DNA of 64,000 bases from Cyanobacteria bacterium FACHB-DQ100 (GTDB lineage: Bacteria; Cyanobacteriota; Cyanobacteriia; Leptolyngbyales; Leptolyngbyaceae), in NCBI GenBank assembly GCA_014695195.1, contig JACJNW010000028.1, forward strand, positions 310,001-374,000, written 5' to 3'. Every line of letters begins with the position of its first letter. Position 1 is the stretch's first letter. Under the pieces are notes generated by a model. The model saw only the letters and a program-made list of their open reading frames with translations. It made no database searches and was not told the origin of the DNA. Shown piece by piece: positions 9,049 to 18,450 of this stretch. A program made the translations under genes and the position numbers.

Positions 9049-9254
9049 GCTGAAAAAATCTGATTTACACAACGTAATATTTCAGATATGCGCTATGATA
9101 GACCATAGTGTAGCGAAACGATTGCGTCTGACCACACCGCATCTTCGAGTGGTGAGTAAAGTGAGGAAACTCCGGGAGCGATCGAGCTAATTCTTTAGGC
9201 TTCGCTGCGATCGAAGATTTCTGTTTCACTTTCCTTACTTATCCGAAGTTCTAC

Positions 9255-10628
9255 ATGGGCAACAAGCCAACGATCGCCTTCTCTCATTTGGGCTGCGAAA
9301 AAAATCGAATTGATACAGAGCATATGCTCGGTCTTTTAGTCGAAGCAGGCTATCAGGTCGATGCAGACGAAGAACTCGCCGACTACGTCATTGTCAACAC
9401 CTGTAGTTTTATCCAAGCTGCCCGCGAAGAATCGGTGCGAACCCTAGTGGAGTTAGCCGAGTCTGACAAAAAGATTGTGATTACAGGCTGCATGGCGCAG
9501 CACTTTCAAGAACAATTACTCGACGAATTACCGGAAGCAGTGGCGCTTGTGGGCACAGGCGACTATCATAAGATAGTAGATGTGATTAAGCGCGCAGAAT
9601 CTGGAGAGCGCGTCAAAGAGGTTTCCGAAGAACCGACTTATATCGCCGACGAAACCACTCCCCGATACCGCACGACGACCGAGGGTGTCGCGTATCTGCG
9701 GATTTCAGAAGGCTGCGATTATCGATGCGCCTTTTGTATTATTCCGCACTTGCGAGGAAACCAGCGATCGCGCACAATTGAGTCGATCGTCCAAGAAGCG
9801 GAACACTTGGCTTCAGAAGGCGTGAAAGAGATTATCTTAATCTCGCAAATTACGACGAACTACGGATTAGATCTTTACGGAGAACCTAAGCTTGCCGAAC
9901 TGCTTCGCGCTTTGGGCAAAGTTGATGTTCCCTGGATTCGGATGCACTACGCTTATCCGACCGGACTCACCCCTAAAGTAATCGAAGCAATTCGAGAAAC
10001 GCCCAACGTTCTACCCTACCTAGATTTACCGCTCCAGCATTCCCACCCGGAAGTGCTACGATCAATGAATCGCCCCTGGCAAGGTCGGGTGAACGACAGC
10101 ATTATCGAACGGCTGAAAGCAGAAATTCCCAATGCAGTGTTAAGAACGACGCTGATTGTGGGCTTTCCTGGCGAAACAGACGAGCATTTTGAGCATCTCA
10201 AGCAGTTTATTGGGCGACACGAGTTCGATCACGTTGGTGTGTTTACGTTCTCGGCTGAAGAAGGAACATCCGCCTACAGCTTGCCGAATCAACTGCCTCA
10301 ATCGGTCATGGATGCGCGTCGAGATGCCTTGATGCAGCTTCAGCAACCGATTTCCCTCAAAAAGAATCGTGCTCAGATCGGCAAAGTTGTGGACGTGCTG
10401 ATCGAGCAAGAGAATCCCCAAACCGGAGAGCGCATCGGACGATCGGCGCGATTTTCCCCGGATGTGGACGGAATTGTATACATCGAAGGCGATGCTCCAC
10501 TCGGCACGATCGTGCCTGTGGTGATTGTCGATGCGGATGTGTACGACCTATACGGACGAGTTGCGAATGCTGCGGATTTGATCCAGCACTCCGCGCTCGC
10601 CGTTCCTGCTAGTGCTGTGTTGAAATGA
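9255..10628 (+). CDS. rimO: Ribosomal protein S12 methylthiotransferase
   Basis: Radical-SAM enzyme that inserts a methylthio group on Asp of ribosomal protein S12. An N-terminal UPF0004 domain carries the first cluster cysteines ([19 protein letters not shown]). The radical-SAM CxxxCxxC is at Cys 154, 158 and 161 ([10 protein letters not shown]). The C-terminus is a TRAM domain. [12 protein letters not shown] separates RimO from MiaB. 457 residues is slightly longer than the usual 440. The 200 bases upstream contain no recognised gene. Confidence 0.93.
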   Translation: MGNKPTIAFSHLGCEKNRIDTEHMLGLLVEAGYQVDADEELADYVIVNTCSFIQAAREESVRTLVELAESDKKIVITGCMAQHFQEQLLDELPEAVALVGTGDYHKIVDVIKRAESGERVKEVSEEPTYIADETTPRYRTTTEGVAYLRISEGCDYRCAFCIIPHLRGNQRSRTIESIVQEAEHLASEGVKEIILISQITTNYGLDLYGEPKLAELLRALGKVDVPWIRMHYAYPTGLTPKVIEAIRETPNVLPYLDLPLQHSHPEVLRSMNRPWQGRVNDSIIERLKAEIPNAVLRTTLIVGFPGETDEHFEHLKQFIGRHEFDHVGVFTFSAEEGTSAYSLPNQLPQSVMDARRDALMQLQQPISLKKNRAQIGKVVDVLIEQENPQTGERIGRSARFSPDVDGIVYIEGDAPLGTIVPVVIVDADVYDLYGRVANAADLIQHSALAVPASAVLK

Positions 10629-10730
10629 CGATGTACCCCGTTTGCTCTGAATGTTAGACCCTCACCGCTTCTAATTTCTTACCCCTTTCCCGCGCCTTTA
10701 GTGGCAATGTTGTAGGAGCAAATTGCTTCT

Positions 10731-10820
10731 ATGTCCGATTCAGACGGCTTGGCTGTGATTGCAAAGACCGTCCCTGAGTTCGAGATTGTCGCTCCGGCGC
10801 AAGACCCTTACTTTTACTAG
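10731..10820 (+). CDS. Possible 29-codon leader peptide ahead of DEAD-box helicase
   Basis: A short frame, MSDSDGLAVIAK then TVPEFEIVAPAQDPYFY, preceded by an AGGAG sequence 13 bases upstream of its ATG. Its stop codon TAG forms part of the AGGAGA ribosome site of the helicase gene, which starts 8 bases later. The arrangement suggests translational coupling or a leader. Coding status is inferred only from layout and reasonable codon use. Confidence 0.4.
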   Translation: MSDSDGLAVIAKTVPEFEIVAPAQDPYFY

Positions 10821-10828
10821 GAGACTCA

Positions 10829-12262
10829 ATGACCCTTTCTTTTCATAGCCTTGGACTGTCTGAAGACCGGATTCGCCATTTAGAAGACCTTGGATTTACA
10901 GCTCCGACTGCAATTCAGGCACAAGCGATTCCGCATCTACTGGCGGGGCGGGATGTTGTCGGTCAAGCCCAAACCGGAACCGGAAAAACGGCCGCATTTG
11001 GTCTGCCAATTCTGGAGCGCATCGATCCCAAATCTCCGAATGTCCAAGCGCTAATTCTGACCCCGACTCGCGAACTGGCAATGCAAGTTTGCCAAGCGAT
11101 TCGATCGTTTACCGACGATCGTCGAGTCAAAGTCGTGACAATCTACGGCGGACAATCGATTGATTTGCAAGTCGATCGCTTACGTCGTGGTGCTCAAATC
11201 GTTGTGGGAACCCCAGGGCGAGTGATCGATTTGCTCGGTCGCGGCGACCTCAGACTCAATGATCTCAATTGGCTTGTCTTAGATGAAGCCGATGAGATGT
11301 TGAATATGGGCTTTATTCAAGATGTTGAGAAGATTCTGAACCAAGCCCCCGCTGAACGTCAGACCACGTTCTTCTCAGCCACGATGGAGCCTTCGGTTCG
11401 CAAGCTGGTGACGAAATTCTTGCGATCGCCGATTACCGTGACGATCGAACAACCGAAGGCGGCACCCTCGCGAATCAATCAAGTGGCTTACACGATTCCA
11501 CGGGGTTGGACAAAAGCTAGAGCCATTCTGCCGATTCTGGAACTTGAAGATCCAGAAGCAGCAATTATCTTTGTGCGGACTCGTCGCGCTGCGGCAGAAC
11601 TCACCAGTCAATTGCAAGCGGCAGGACACAGCGTGGATGAATACCACGGCGACCTGAGCCAAAGTCAGCGAGAGCGCTTGTTGCTGCGGTTCCGTCAGCA
11701 GCAGATCAAGTGGGTCGTGGCAACTGATATCGCCGCACGTGGAATTCACGTCGATGACTTGACTCATGTGATCAACTACGACTTGCCAGATAGCGTTGAA
11801 AGCTATGTTCACCGGATTGGTCGGACGGGTCGTGCGGGTAAAGAAGGGACTGCGATTTCACTCGTGCATCCGCTTGATCGCCGCAAGCTGCGCGACATTG
11901 AAAACCATGTGCGTCAGCGCTTAGAAATCAAAGCGATTCCGACTCGTGCCGAGATCGAAGCTCGCTACTTGGATAAATTACAGTCTCAAGTGCGTGAAGC
12001 CTTAGCAGGTGAGCGTGTGGCATCGTTCTTGCCGATCGTCTCTCAGTTAGCTGAAGATTACGAACCGCATACGATCGCGGCTGCCGCGCTGCAAATGATC
12101 TACGATCGCACTCGTCCGGCTTGGATTACGATGGGCACTGATCCAACTCCTGAAGAGTCATCTGGTGGACGGATGAACGGGGGAGCTAAATCTAAGCCTG
12201 TGAAGCGATCGAGACCTTCGGGATCGTCGGGTCATCGTCGTCAGCCTGCTCAGTCTAAGTAA
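10829..12262 (+). CDS. DEAD-box ATP-dependent RNA helicase
   Basis: RNA-remodelling helicase of the DeaD/CsdA/RhlE group. All core motifs are visible: Q motif (FTAPTAIQAQAIP), AQTGTGKTA, PTRELA, TPGR, DEAD, SAT, ARGIHVDDL and HRIGRTGRAG. After the helicase core (about residues 1-370) is a linker plus a basic Gly/Ser/Lys tail (KPVKRSRPSGSSGHRRQ) suited to nonspecific RNA contact. Cyanobacterial relatives such as CrhR respond to cold and redox. Whether this one does is not visible here. Confidence 0.93.
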   Translation: MTLSFHSLGLSEDRIRHLEDLGFTAPTAIQAQAIPHLLAGRDVVGQAQTGTGKTAAFGLPILERIDPKSPNVQALILTPTRELAMQVCQAIRSFTDDRRVKVVTIYGGQSIDLQVDRLRRGAQIVVGTPGRVIDLLGRGDLRLNDLNWLVLDEADEMLNMGFIQDVEKILNQAPAERQTTFFSATMEPSVRKLVTKFLRSPITVTIEQPKAAPSRINQVAYTIPRGWTKARAILPILELEDPEAAIIFVRTRRAAAELTSQLQAAGHSVDEYHGDLSQSQRERLLLRFRQQQIKWVVATDIAARGIHVDDLTHVINYDLPDSVESYVHRIGRTGRAGKEGTAISLVHPLDRRKLRDIENHVRQRLEIKAIPTRAEIEARYLDKLQSQVREALAGERVASFLPIVSQLAEDYEPHTIAAAALQMIYDRTRPAWITMGTDPTPEESSGGRMNGGAKSKPVKRSRPSGSSGHRRQPAQSK

Positions 12263-12286
12263 CGCTTCGCTCCTTTGTATGATTAG

Positions 12287-12315
12287 AACTCCGACTTCTT
12301 CAAGAGGTCGGAGTT
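12287..12315 (+). terminator. Intrinsic terminator of the helicase gene
   Basis: A 13-bp stem (12287-12299 with 12303-12315, one G-U pair) around AACTCCGAC followed by TTTT. It sits 25 bases after the helicase stop and 22 bases before the exonuclease ATG. Confidence 0.8.
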
Positions 12316-12337
12316 TTCCAGCTTTCGGACTCACACT

Positions 12338-13114
12338 ATGCCAACTCTTTCAACAGATCTGCTTGCGTTTTATCGAGATATCTGTTCGCGTCCGCTGACG
12401 GTGGTTGATCTAGAGACTTCTGGACACAAACCGCCGCGGAGTCGAGCGATCGAAGTCTCTGTTTTGAACGCGAGCTTGAAAGATGGCATTCTCAATCAAG
12501 AAACTTATCTAATTAACCCTAATGTGGTAATTTCTCCGATTATCACCAACATTACGGGAATCTCTCAGGAGATGCTAGAAGATGCGCCTGCCCCCGAAGA
12601 GGTCTGGCTGAAGTGTTTACCTTTGCTAGAGCAGGGAACACTGACGGCGCATAATATTGGCTTTGACTATCCGTTTATTCGATCAGAGTATGCGCGATTG
12701 GGCATTTCGTTTTATCGATCGAAGTCAGAGCAGCTTTGTACAGTGAAGCTGGCGCGATTGATGCTGTCTGAGTTGCCATCCCGCAGCTTACCGAATTTAG
12801 TCAAACACTTTGAATTTCCGGTGGGAGAGTCGCATCGCGCTGAAGCCGATACGATGGCATGCTGGCTTTTAGCAGAAATGTTGCTGAAGCAGATTGCTAA
12901 TGAAGACGATGAAACGGTTTTAACTAGAATCGGGCAGCAGCTTTTGTCGCTGGGCGATGCTGCAAAAATTATAGGGGGTTCCCACAAAACGGTGCGGACT
13001 CGGATGGATGTCGCAGGGATTGAACCTTATGTTTCTCGGACGGGTGCTCATCTGTATCGTCGTATTGATGTTGAGCGGATGTATTGGCAAAAGCATCAGC
13101 TTTCGCTCACTTAG
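12338..13114 (+). CDS. DnaQ-like 3'-5' exonuclease with C-terminal helix-turn-helix
   Basis: The N-terminal 185 residues form a DEDDh exonuclease: DLETSG (ExoI), TAHNIGFDYPF (ExoII) and SHRAEADT (ExoIII, His and Asp). It resembles the DNA polymerase III epsilon proofreading fold but is not fused to a polymerase. The last 60 residues (LGDAAKIIGGSHKTVRTRM and then YRRIDVERM) read as a MerR/excisionase-type helix-turn-helix, giving a nuclease with its own DNA-binding module. Function is probably DNA repair or trimming, which is inference. It stands alone behind the helicase terminator. Confidence 0.8.
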   Translation: MPTLSTDLLAFYRDICSRPLTVVDLETSGHKPPRSRAIEVSVLNASLKDGILNQETYLINPNVVISPIITNITGISQEMLEDAPAPEEVWLKCLPLLEQGTLTAHNIGFDYPFIRSEYARLGISFYRSKSEQLCTVKLARLMLSELPSRSLPNLVKHFEFPVGESHRAEADTMACWLLAEMLLKQIANEDDETVLTRIGQQLLSLGDAAKIIGGSHKTVRTRMDVAGIEPYVSRTGAHLYRRIDVERMYWQKHQLSLT

Positions 13115-13453
13115 TCGGTGAACTGAGTGCAATCGTAATGGCTTGTATTGGTGCAGGGCTGATGTGTGGCGAGTATTTAGAGATTTGGGATAAGGCACTA
13201 TTTCCGCCTGAAAGCGTCTGAGCAATTGATCGGATTCCGTTGATCGATGGAGATTTCGCTGCGGTTTAGTTGGAGCGCGCCGCCTAAACTTTTCACTTAT
13301 AGGACGCTTCGATCCGGTATCGTTCAAGGTTCCTCAGTATGAGGAATTTAGAAATTAGGGCTTCTTAAATCGCGTCGAAGCACTCTATCGTACTGACGCT
13401 GGGATTTTGCGTATCTACCGAGGTCAACATGATTCAGCTTAGCAACACTACAC
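13115..13453. other. Intergenic stretch without a recognised gene
   Basis: About 340 bases. The only protein-like feature is a 27-codon plus-strand frame at 13138-13221 (MACIGAGLMCGEYLEIWDK and so on) without a ribosome site. I see no RNA gene, repeat or clear terminator. Confidence 0.5.
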
Positions 13454-14938
13454 ATGATATTCGAGTCGAATTGCTGCCCGGATTGCACGAATGTAGAGAT
13501 TAAGTCCTGTAAACCATTCATCGCCTCAGAGCGAAAACGACCTGACGATCGTGCGGTTGCGCCAGAGCGGATGTCCCTGCCCGACTCAACTGGTGGTATT
13601 TCTAACAGACGCGATCGCCTCGAAACGATTCGACCTACAACTCAACCGATCAAGCGAGTATTTCTTGTTGTTAACTTAGCTGGATCGGCGCAATCCTCGA
13701 TCGCGGCCAGCCTAACCCGTCTCCGGAGCCAAACGGCAGCGGCGCTAAGAACGCAAGGTTTTACGGTTGTAGAGGTTCCGATAGGGCTTCCACCAGAAAC
13801 CGCGATCGCTTGGATCAATCGACGTGCGGCTCCTGGAGATACAGCTTTATCGATCCAAACTGACGCATTTTCTAATCCTGATGCGCGAGGCATTGCAGCG
13901 TTCTACCGGGCAGGAAGTTTGGAGCGCCGTCAACAGGCGGAGCAACTGATTGATCAAATTTTAATGAACGTGCCGAACTGGATCGATCGCGGAGTCAAAC
14001 CTGATACTGAAACCGCATTTGGTAGCCTTCCGTTTGTGCGCCAAATGAAGATTCCGGCGATCGCGCTCAGCGTCGGGTTTGCCACGAGTCCGCAGGATCG
14101 AGCGATCGTTCGGTCTCGCTCCTTGGCGATCGCTCAAGGCATTGCGACTGGATTAGTGCGTTGGAACCAAACTCCAACGCCGATCAATCTCAGCATCAAT
14201 GGCAAAGTGTTCGATCGCAAAGGGGCGATTATTGAAGGCAGTGCTTATCTTCCGATCGAGGTGTTAAATCAGCTCAAGATTGATGCCCAACGCTCTAAAA
14301 CGGCGCGGCTGATCACAAGCAACAATAGCACTTATATTCGAGCGAGTGATTTACGAGCCTTGAGCGTTTTAGTGGGCTGGAGTTCTAGCCGTCGAACGGT
14401 TGTTTTACGAACAACGCCGCTTTTGACCTCAAATAAACTAAGCCGCATTATGGGACGCGGTTATTTGTCAAAAAATACCTTAAAAGCATTTCTTCAGCAG
14501 AACAATCCCCAAGCATTTAGAGCCTTTCCCGAAATTGCCGATGTGTATATCGAAGAAGCGACGATCGAAGGCGTGAATCCGGATATCGCATTTACGCAGG
14601 CTTTAATCGAAACTAATTTTTTTCGCTTTGGAGGTGTGTTTCAGCCGAGCCGGAACAACTTTGCTGCCCTCAAGGATGTGGGGAGTGCTTCAGACGGCGC
14701 GGTTTTTCCCAACACTAGAACCGGAGTACGTGCCCATATTCAGCTATTGAAAACTTACGCCAGCTTAGAGCCACTGAATCAAGCGATCGTCACGCCACGA
14801 TTTCGCTTTATTGAACGTGGAATCGCACCTGGGATCGAGCAGCTAGGGCGGTATTACTCAGATGATCCGTTCTATGCAGAGAAAATTTTAGGGTTGCTGA
14901 GACAGCTTTATGAGTATCAACTCACGACAACTGGGTGA
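13454..14938 (+). CDS. Glucosaminidase with degenerate amidase-like N-terminal domain
   Basis: Cell-wall protein in three parts. Residues about 70-240 follow the fold pattern of N-acetylmuramoyl-L-alanine amidase (Amidase_3), but the zinc ligands look lost: VNLAGSAQSS in place of DPGHGG, SIQTDA in place of SIHxNA, ALSVGF in place of LVEVGF. Residues about 250-325 resemble a copper-amine-oxidase-like N-terminal domain. Residues about 340-494 are a FlgJ/LytG-type glucosaminidase, with Glu in ALIETNFFRFGG as the likely catalytic acid and NNFAALKDVG following. No signal peptide is obvious. An alternative start is the ATG at 13571 (residue 40). Confidence 0.75.
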   Translation: MIFESNCCPDCTNVEIKSCKPFIASERKRPDDRAVAPERMSLPDSTGGISNRRDRLETIRPTTQPIKRVFLVVNLAGSAQSSIAASLTRLRSQTAAALRTQGFTVVEVPIGLPPETAIAWINRRAAPGDTALSIQTDAFSNPDARGIAAFYRAGSLERRQQAEQLIDQILMNVPNWIDRGVKPDTETAFGSLPFVRQMKIPAIALSVGFATSPQDRAIVRSRSLAIAQGIATGLVRWNQTPTPINLSINGKVFDRKGAIIEGSAYLPIEVLNQLKIDAQRSKTARLITSNNSTYIRASDLRALSVLVGWSSSRRTVVLRTTPLLTSNKLSRIMGRGYLSKNTLKAFLQQNNPQAFRAFPEIADVYIEEATIEGVNPDIAFTQALIETNFFRFGGVFQPSRNNFAALKDVGSASDGAVFPNTRTGVRAHIQLLKTYASLEPLNQAIVTPRFRFIERGIAPGIEQLGRYYSDDPFYAEKILGLLRQLYEYQLTTTG

Positions 14939-14955
14939 ATCGCTCGGAGCGATCG

Positions 14956-14992
14956 AAAAGGTCGATCAAGAAAATCCCTCGATCGACCTTTT
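14956..14992. terminator. Bidirectional terminator between glucosaminidase gene and gnd
   Basis: A perfect 12-bp inverted repeat, AAAAGGTCGATC at 14956-14967 with GATCGACCTTTT at 14981-14992, extended by T in the plus direction. It separates two convergent genes. Confidence 0.85.
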
Positions 14993-15032
14993 TATGTAAA
15001 CGTTCCCAAGCTAGTGGCTTAAGTGTAGCTGA

Positions 15033-16550
15033 CTAACGATTCGTCTGCACTTCTTTTATCTCAACATCTTCTGCATGAGGACGCGGTTGGTCTGCTACAA
15101 GCTTCTGCGGAGTCGAGAAGCTGGAGGCGGATTCTTGCGCCAAAGTCGTCCATTCCGTGTGGAATACGCCTTCTTTGTCGGTGCGGAGATAGGTGTGTGC
15201 GCCAAAATAATCGCGCTGCGCTTGGGTTAAGTTTTGTGGCAAGCGATTGCGGCGGTAGCTGTCGAAGTAGTCGAGCGATGCGCTGAATGCAGGAACCGCA
15301 ATTCCGTGACGAGCAGCAGCCATGATCACTTCACGCCATGCCCCTTGACGATCGAGAATCGTTTGCTTGAACTCAGGAGCCAGGAGCAAGTTCGGTAGCG
15401 TTGGATTATCGATAAACGCGCTTTGAATTTTGCCCAAGAAATCTGCCCGGATAATGCAACCGCCTTTCCAGATTCGCGCACATTCTGCCAAGTTCAACTC
15501 ATAACCGTAGTTCTGAGATGCCACATTCAGCAGCGCCATCCCTTGAGCATAGGAGCAGATTTTCGAGCAGTAGAGCGCATCGCGAACCGCGTTGATGAAA
15601 AGCTTGCGATCGCCCTCAAACTTCGGACTCTGGTAGCTCAATTGCTGGGAGGCTTCGATCCGCTCGGACTTGTACGAAGACATAATTCGAGCATTCACCG
15701 CAGCGATGATTGTGGGGATCGCAACGCCTTGTTCCAGTGCATCGGTCACTGTCCAGCGTCCGGTTCCTTTTTGCCCCGCAGCATCGAGAATGAAATCGAC
15801 AAGCGGCTTTTGCGTATCGGGATCAAGAATCTTGAAGATATCTGCGGTAATTTCGACTAGATAAGAGTTCAGTTCTGGAGTCGTGTTCCATTCGCTGAAG
15901 ACTTCATGCAGTTCGTTGTGATTGAGTCCACCGACATTCTTTAACAAATCATAGGCTTCTGCGATTAACTGCATATCGCCGTATTCGATGCCGTTGTGAA
16001 CCATTTTGACGTAGTGACCTGCGCCACCCGGGCCAATATAGGTTACACAAGCCCCATCATCGACTTGCGCCGCGATCTTTGTGAAAATCGGCTCTAAAAA
16101 TTCGTAAGCGGACTTAGTTCCACCGGGCATCAAGCTCGGACCATTCAGCGCACCTTCTTCACCGCCGCTCACCCCCATTCCAATAAAGGTAAATTTTGCG
16201 GCTTCAAGCTCACGCGCTCGGCGGGCGGTGTCGCTGAATAGCGAGTTACCGCCATCGATTAGGATGTCGCCTTCATCGAGGAGCGGTTTGAGTTGTTCGA
16301 TCATGGCATCCACAGGCACACCTGCTTTCACCATGATCAGGATTTTGCGGGGACGTTCGAGTGAGGCAACGAATTCTTCGATCGTATACGCTGCCTTGAC
16401 ATTCTTTCCGCCTGCTCGATGCTCCATGAAAGCATCGGTCTTTTCGCGGCTTCGGTTGTAGACAGCGACGGGAAAGCCATTGCGCTCGACGTTTAACGCA
16501 AGGTTCTCGCCCATTACGGCGAGACCAATTACACCAAAACTTTGTGCCAT
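15033..16550 (-). CDS. gnd: 6-phosphogluconate dehydrogenase, decarboxylating
   Basis: Oxidises 6-phosphogluconate to ribulose 5-phosphate and CO2 with NADP in the oxidative pentose phosphate pathway, the main dark NADPH source in cyanobacteria. Visible motifs: Rossmann start GVIGLAVMGENLALN, DGGNSLF, GAGHYVKMVHNGIEYGDMQ (signature with catalytic Lys) and QKGTGRWT. 505 residues is slightly longer than the usual 470-485, due to a C-terminal tail (HAEDVEIKEVQTNR). recQ lies upstream on the same strand at 126 bases. Confidence 0.96.
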   Translation of the reverse strand: MAQSFGVIGLAVMGENLALNVERNGFPVAVYNRSREKTDAFMEHRAGGKNVKAAYTIEEFVASLERPRKILIMVKAGVPVDAMIEQLKPLLDEGDILIDGGNSLFSDTARRARELEAAKFTFIGMGVSGGEEGALNGPSLMPGGTKSAYEFLEPIFTKIAAQVDDGACVTYIGPGGAGHYVKMVHNGIEYGDMQLIAEAYDLLKNVGGLNHNELHEVFSEWNTTPELNSYLVEITADIFKILDPDTQKPLVDFILDAAGQKGTGRWTVTDALEQGVAIPTIIAAVNARIMSSYKSERIEASQQLSYQSPKFEGDRKLFINAVRDALYCSKICSYAQGMALLNVASQNYGYELNLAECARIWKGGCIIRADFLGKIQSAFIDNPTLPNLLLAPEFKQTILDRQGAWREVIMAAARHGIAVPAFSASLDYFDSYRRNRLPQNLTQAQRDYFGAHTYLRTDKEGVFHTEWTTLAQESASSFSTPQKLVADQPRPHAEDVEIKEVQTNR

Positions 16551-16675
16551 ATAAATTCTCTGCTAACTCTGTAACGGCAAGGAAGCGATCGTTTCTTCAA
16601 GGTAGCTCGATCGTCTCAAGGTAACGTGGAAGATTACATTAAGACTCTGGCTATAGAGGGAAGGTGAGAAATCGT

Positions 16676-18319
16676 TTAAGTATTGAGGCGCTGGAGTAAA
16701 CCTCGCAGGAGTGCGGCTTCTAGGCTGATGGTTTTGTAGCCAACTTCGTCAAACAGAATCACGATTTTGTCACCTTCGTAGCGCATCACCGTGCCTTCAC
16801 CCCAGGATTTATGCAGGATTCGGCTGTTGAGGGGGTAGGGTTTGCGGGAATCGTTTTGTTGAGCCGCAATTCCGGCACAGCAGTTGTCACAATTTCCACA
16901 CAATTCTTCACGGGGATCACCGAAATAGTTCAGGAGAAACTTGCGGCGGCAGTCTTGCACTTCAGCATAACTCCGCATCATTTCGAGGCGCGATCGCTCG
17001 ACTTTAATCTTACGCTCTTGTGCTTGTAACACTTCTTGCGCGGCTTGTGTTAAGTCTGGTGCGTTCTTGCTGAGGTTCACTTCTCCGGTTGGAAGCGTTT
17101 CAATCACACCTAAAAATTCTAGATGGCTTAAGGTTATCTTTAACTTTGCCTGAGATAGGTTGATTAGGGGTTTTAAGGCTTTTGGATGAATGGGTTCTGA
17201 TTGTTGTCGAACAATGTTAGCAAGCTCAATAATCTGATCGATATCAAGCTTTCCACCTCCTGAAAAGAACTTGCGTAAGTTCAAATCATGAGGCGTATAA
17301 AACAAAATAATGTTTGCGGGATCACCATCTCGTCCAGCGCGTCCGATTTCTTGGTAGTAACTATCGATCGAATCACTAATGTTATAGTGCAGCACAAATC
17401 GAACATTCGATTTATCTACACCCATGCCGAATGCAGTGGTTGCCACAATTACTTCTGCTTCGTCAGACATAAATGCATTTTGAGCTTGTTCGCGCTCTTT
17501 GGTTTTGAGTCCGGCATGGTAAGCGATCGCGCGAACTCCCACTTGATTCAGTGCATCCGTTAATGACTCAGTTGCTTTGCGAGTCGCAACGTAAACAATC
17601 CCCGGCTTTGTTAATTGTTGAATGCGTTTGACAAAGATTTCTTGCTTTTCGGCTTCATCATCATAGTTCTCAACGGCTAAGCGCAGATTCGGACGATCGA
17701 AGCCTCGAACAATAATTCTCGGATTGTTCATGCCTAAACGTTGAATGATTTCTTCACGCACAGGCGGTGATGCAGTTGCGGTTAAAGCTAATGTTGTGGG
17801 ATGTCCTAATGCTTCGATCACGGTTCCTAATCGAAGATAATCCGGGCGGAAACTATGTCCCCACTCACTAATACAGTGCGCCTCATCAATCACAAACAGC
17901 GAAGGTGGAGCCGCTTGTAGATGTTCGATCGTGTCTGTATTGTTGAATTGTTCGGGTGCAAGAAACAGGAATTCAAGCTTGCCATTGTGCCAGCGATCGA
18001 AGATTTCAGCCCGCTCTGATGCTGTGATCGTTGAATTGATCACTGCTGCATTCCCAACATCAATATCTTCTTTGTCGATCGACTCCACTTGGTCTTTTTG
18101 TAGCGCTAACAGTGGAGAAACAACAATGGTTGCTCCAGGAATCCTTGTGGCGGCAAGCTGATAGATTGCTGATTTACCTGATCCGGTTGGCATCACAGCT
18201 AGAGTATCGCAATGTTCTAGGACGGATGCGATCGCAGCTTCTTGTCCGGGTCTGAGGTCATCGTAGCCGAGATGAGTTTGAGCGAGTTTTTGAATTGAGA
18301 CGGAGCGTTTTCTTGCCAT
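16676..18319 (-). CDS. recQ: RecQ family DNA helicase, no HRDC domain
   Basis: 3'-5' superfamily 2 DNA helicase for repair and recombination. Motifs: YDDLRPGQEAAI (motif 0), MPTGSGKSAIYQ, DEAHCISEWGH, TATASP, GVDKSNVRFVLHY and QEIGRAGRDG. The zinc site is CRRKFLLNYFG with CGNCDNC. The C-terminus is not an HRDC domain. It ends in a short beta segment (SWGEGTVMRYEGDKIVILF) like the Tudor-type tail of UvrD/PcrA helicases. 547 residues is shorter than E. coli RecQ. Confidence 0.92.
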   Translation of the reverse strand: MARKRSVSIQKLAQTHLGYDDLRPGQEAAIASVLEHCDTLAVMPTGSGKSAIYQLAATRIPGATIVVSPLLALQKDQVESIDKEDIDVGNAAVINSTITASERAEIFDRWHNGKLEFLFLAPEQFNNTDTIEHLQAAPPSLFVIDEAHCISEWGHSFRPDYLRLGTVIEALGHPTTLALTATASPPVREEIIQRLGMNNPRIIVRGFDRPNLRLAVENYDDEAEKQEIFVKRIQQLTKPGIVYVATRKATESLTDALNQVGVRAIAYHAGLKTKEREQAQNAFMSDEAEVIVATTAFGMGVDKSNVRFVLHYNISDSIDSYYQEIGRAGRDGDPANIILFYTPHDLNLRKFFSGGGKLDIDQIIELANIVRQQSEPIHPKALKPLINLSQAKLKITLSHLEFLGVIETLPTGEVNLSKNAPDLTQAAQEVLQAQERKIKVERSRLEMMRSYAEVQDCRRKFLLNYFGDPREELCGNCDNCCAGIAAQQNDSRKPYPLNSRILHKSWGEGTVMRYEGDKIVILFDEVGYKTISLEAALLRGLLQRLNT

Positions 18320-18405
18320 TGGTGTGATAGTTAGAAAAGAAAATGCAGGACAAGTTAGACTTGTCCCACATTCGAGAGGTTGAACAGCATGAGAACTTGA
18401 ACGCT

Positions 18406-18450
18406 TAACTCTTGAACATCTAACTCTTGAACATCTAACTCTTGAGCATT
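18406..18450. repeat. Three tandem 15-bp repeats
   Basis: TAACTCTTGAACATC occurs at 18406-18420 and 18421-18435 exactly, and a third copy with two differences at 18436-18450. The array abuts the stop codon of the SDR gene on the minus strand. Confidence 0.85.

Noticed and set aside
9160-9190. GAGGAAACTCCGGGAG resembles the conserved GAGGAAAGTCCGG of RNase P RNA
   Set aside because: The required downstream elements (ACAGAAATAC-type core and second half of the RNA) are missing within the 70 bases before rimO. I treat it as coincidence.
8963-9190. 75-codon frame overlapping the end of the HlyD-type gene
   Set aside because: It starts inside the HlyD-type coding region and crosses its terminator hairpin.
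12920-13327. 135-codon minus-strand frame spanning the exonuclease end and the intergenic stretch
   Set aside because: Basic, low-quality composition and overlap with a clear gene. Read as an antisense shadow.
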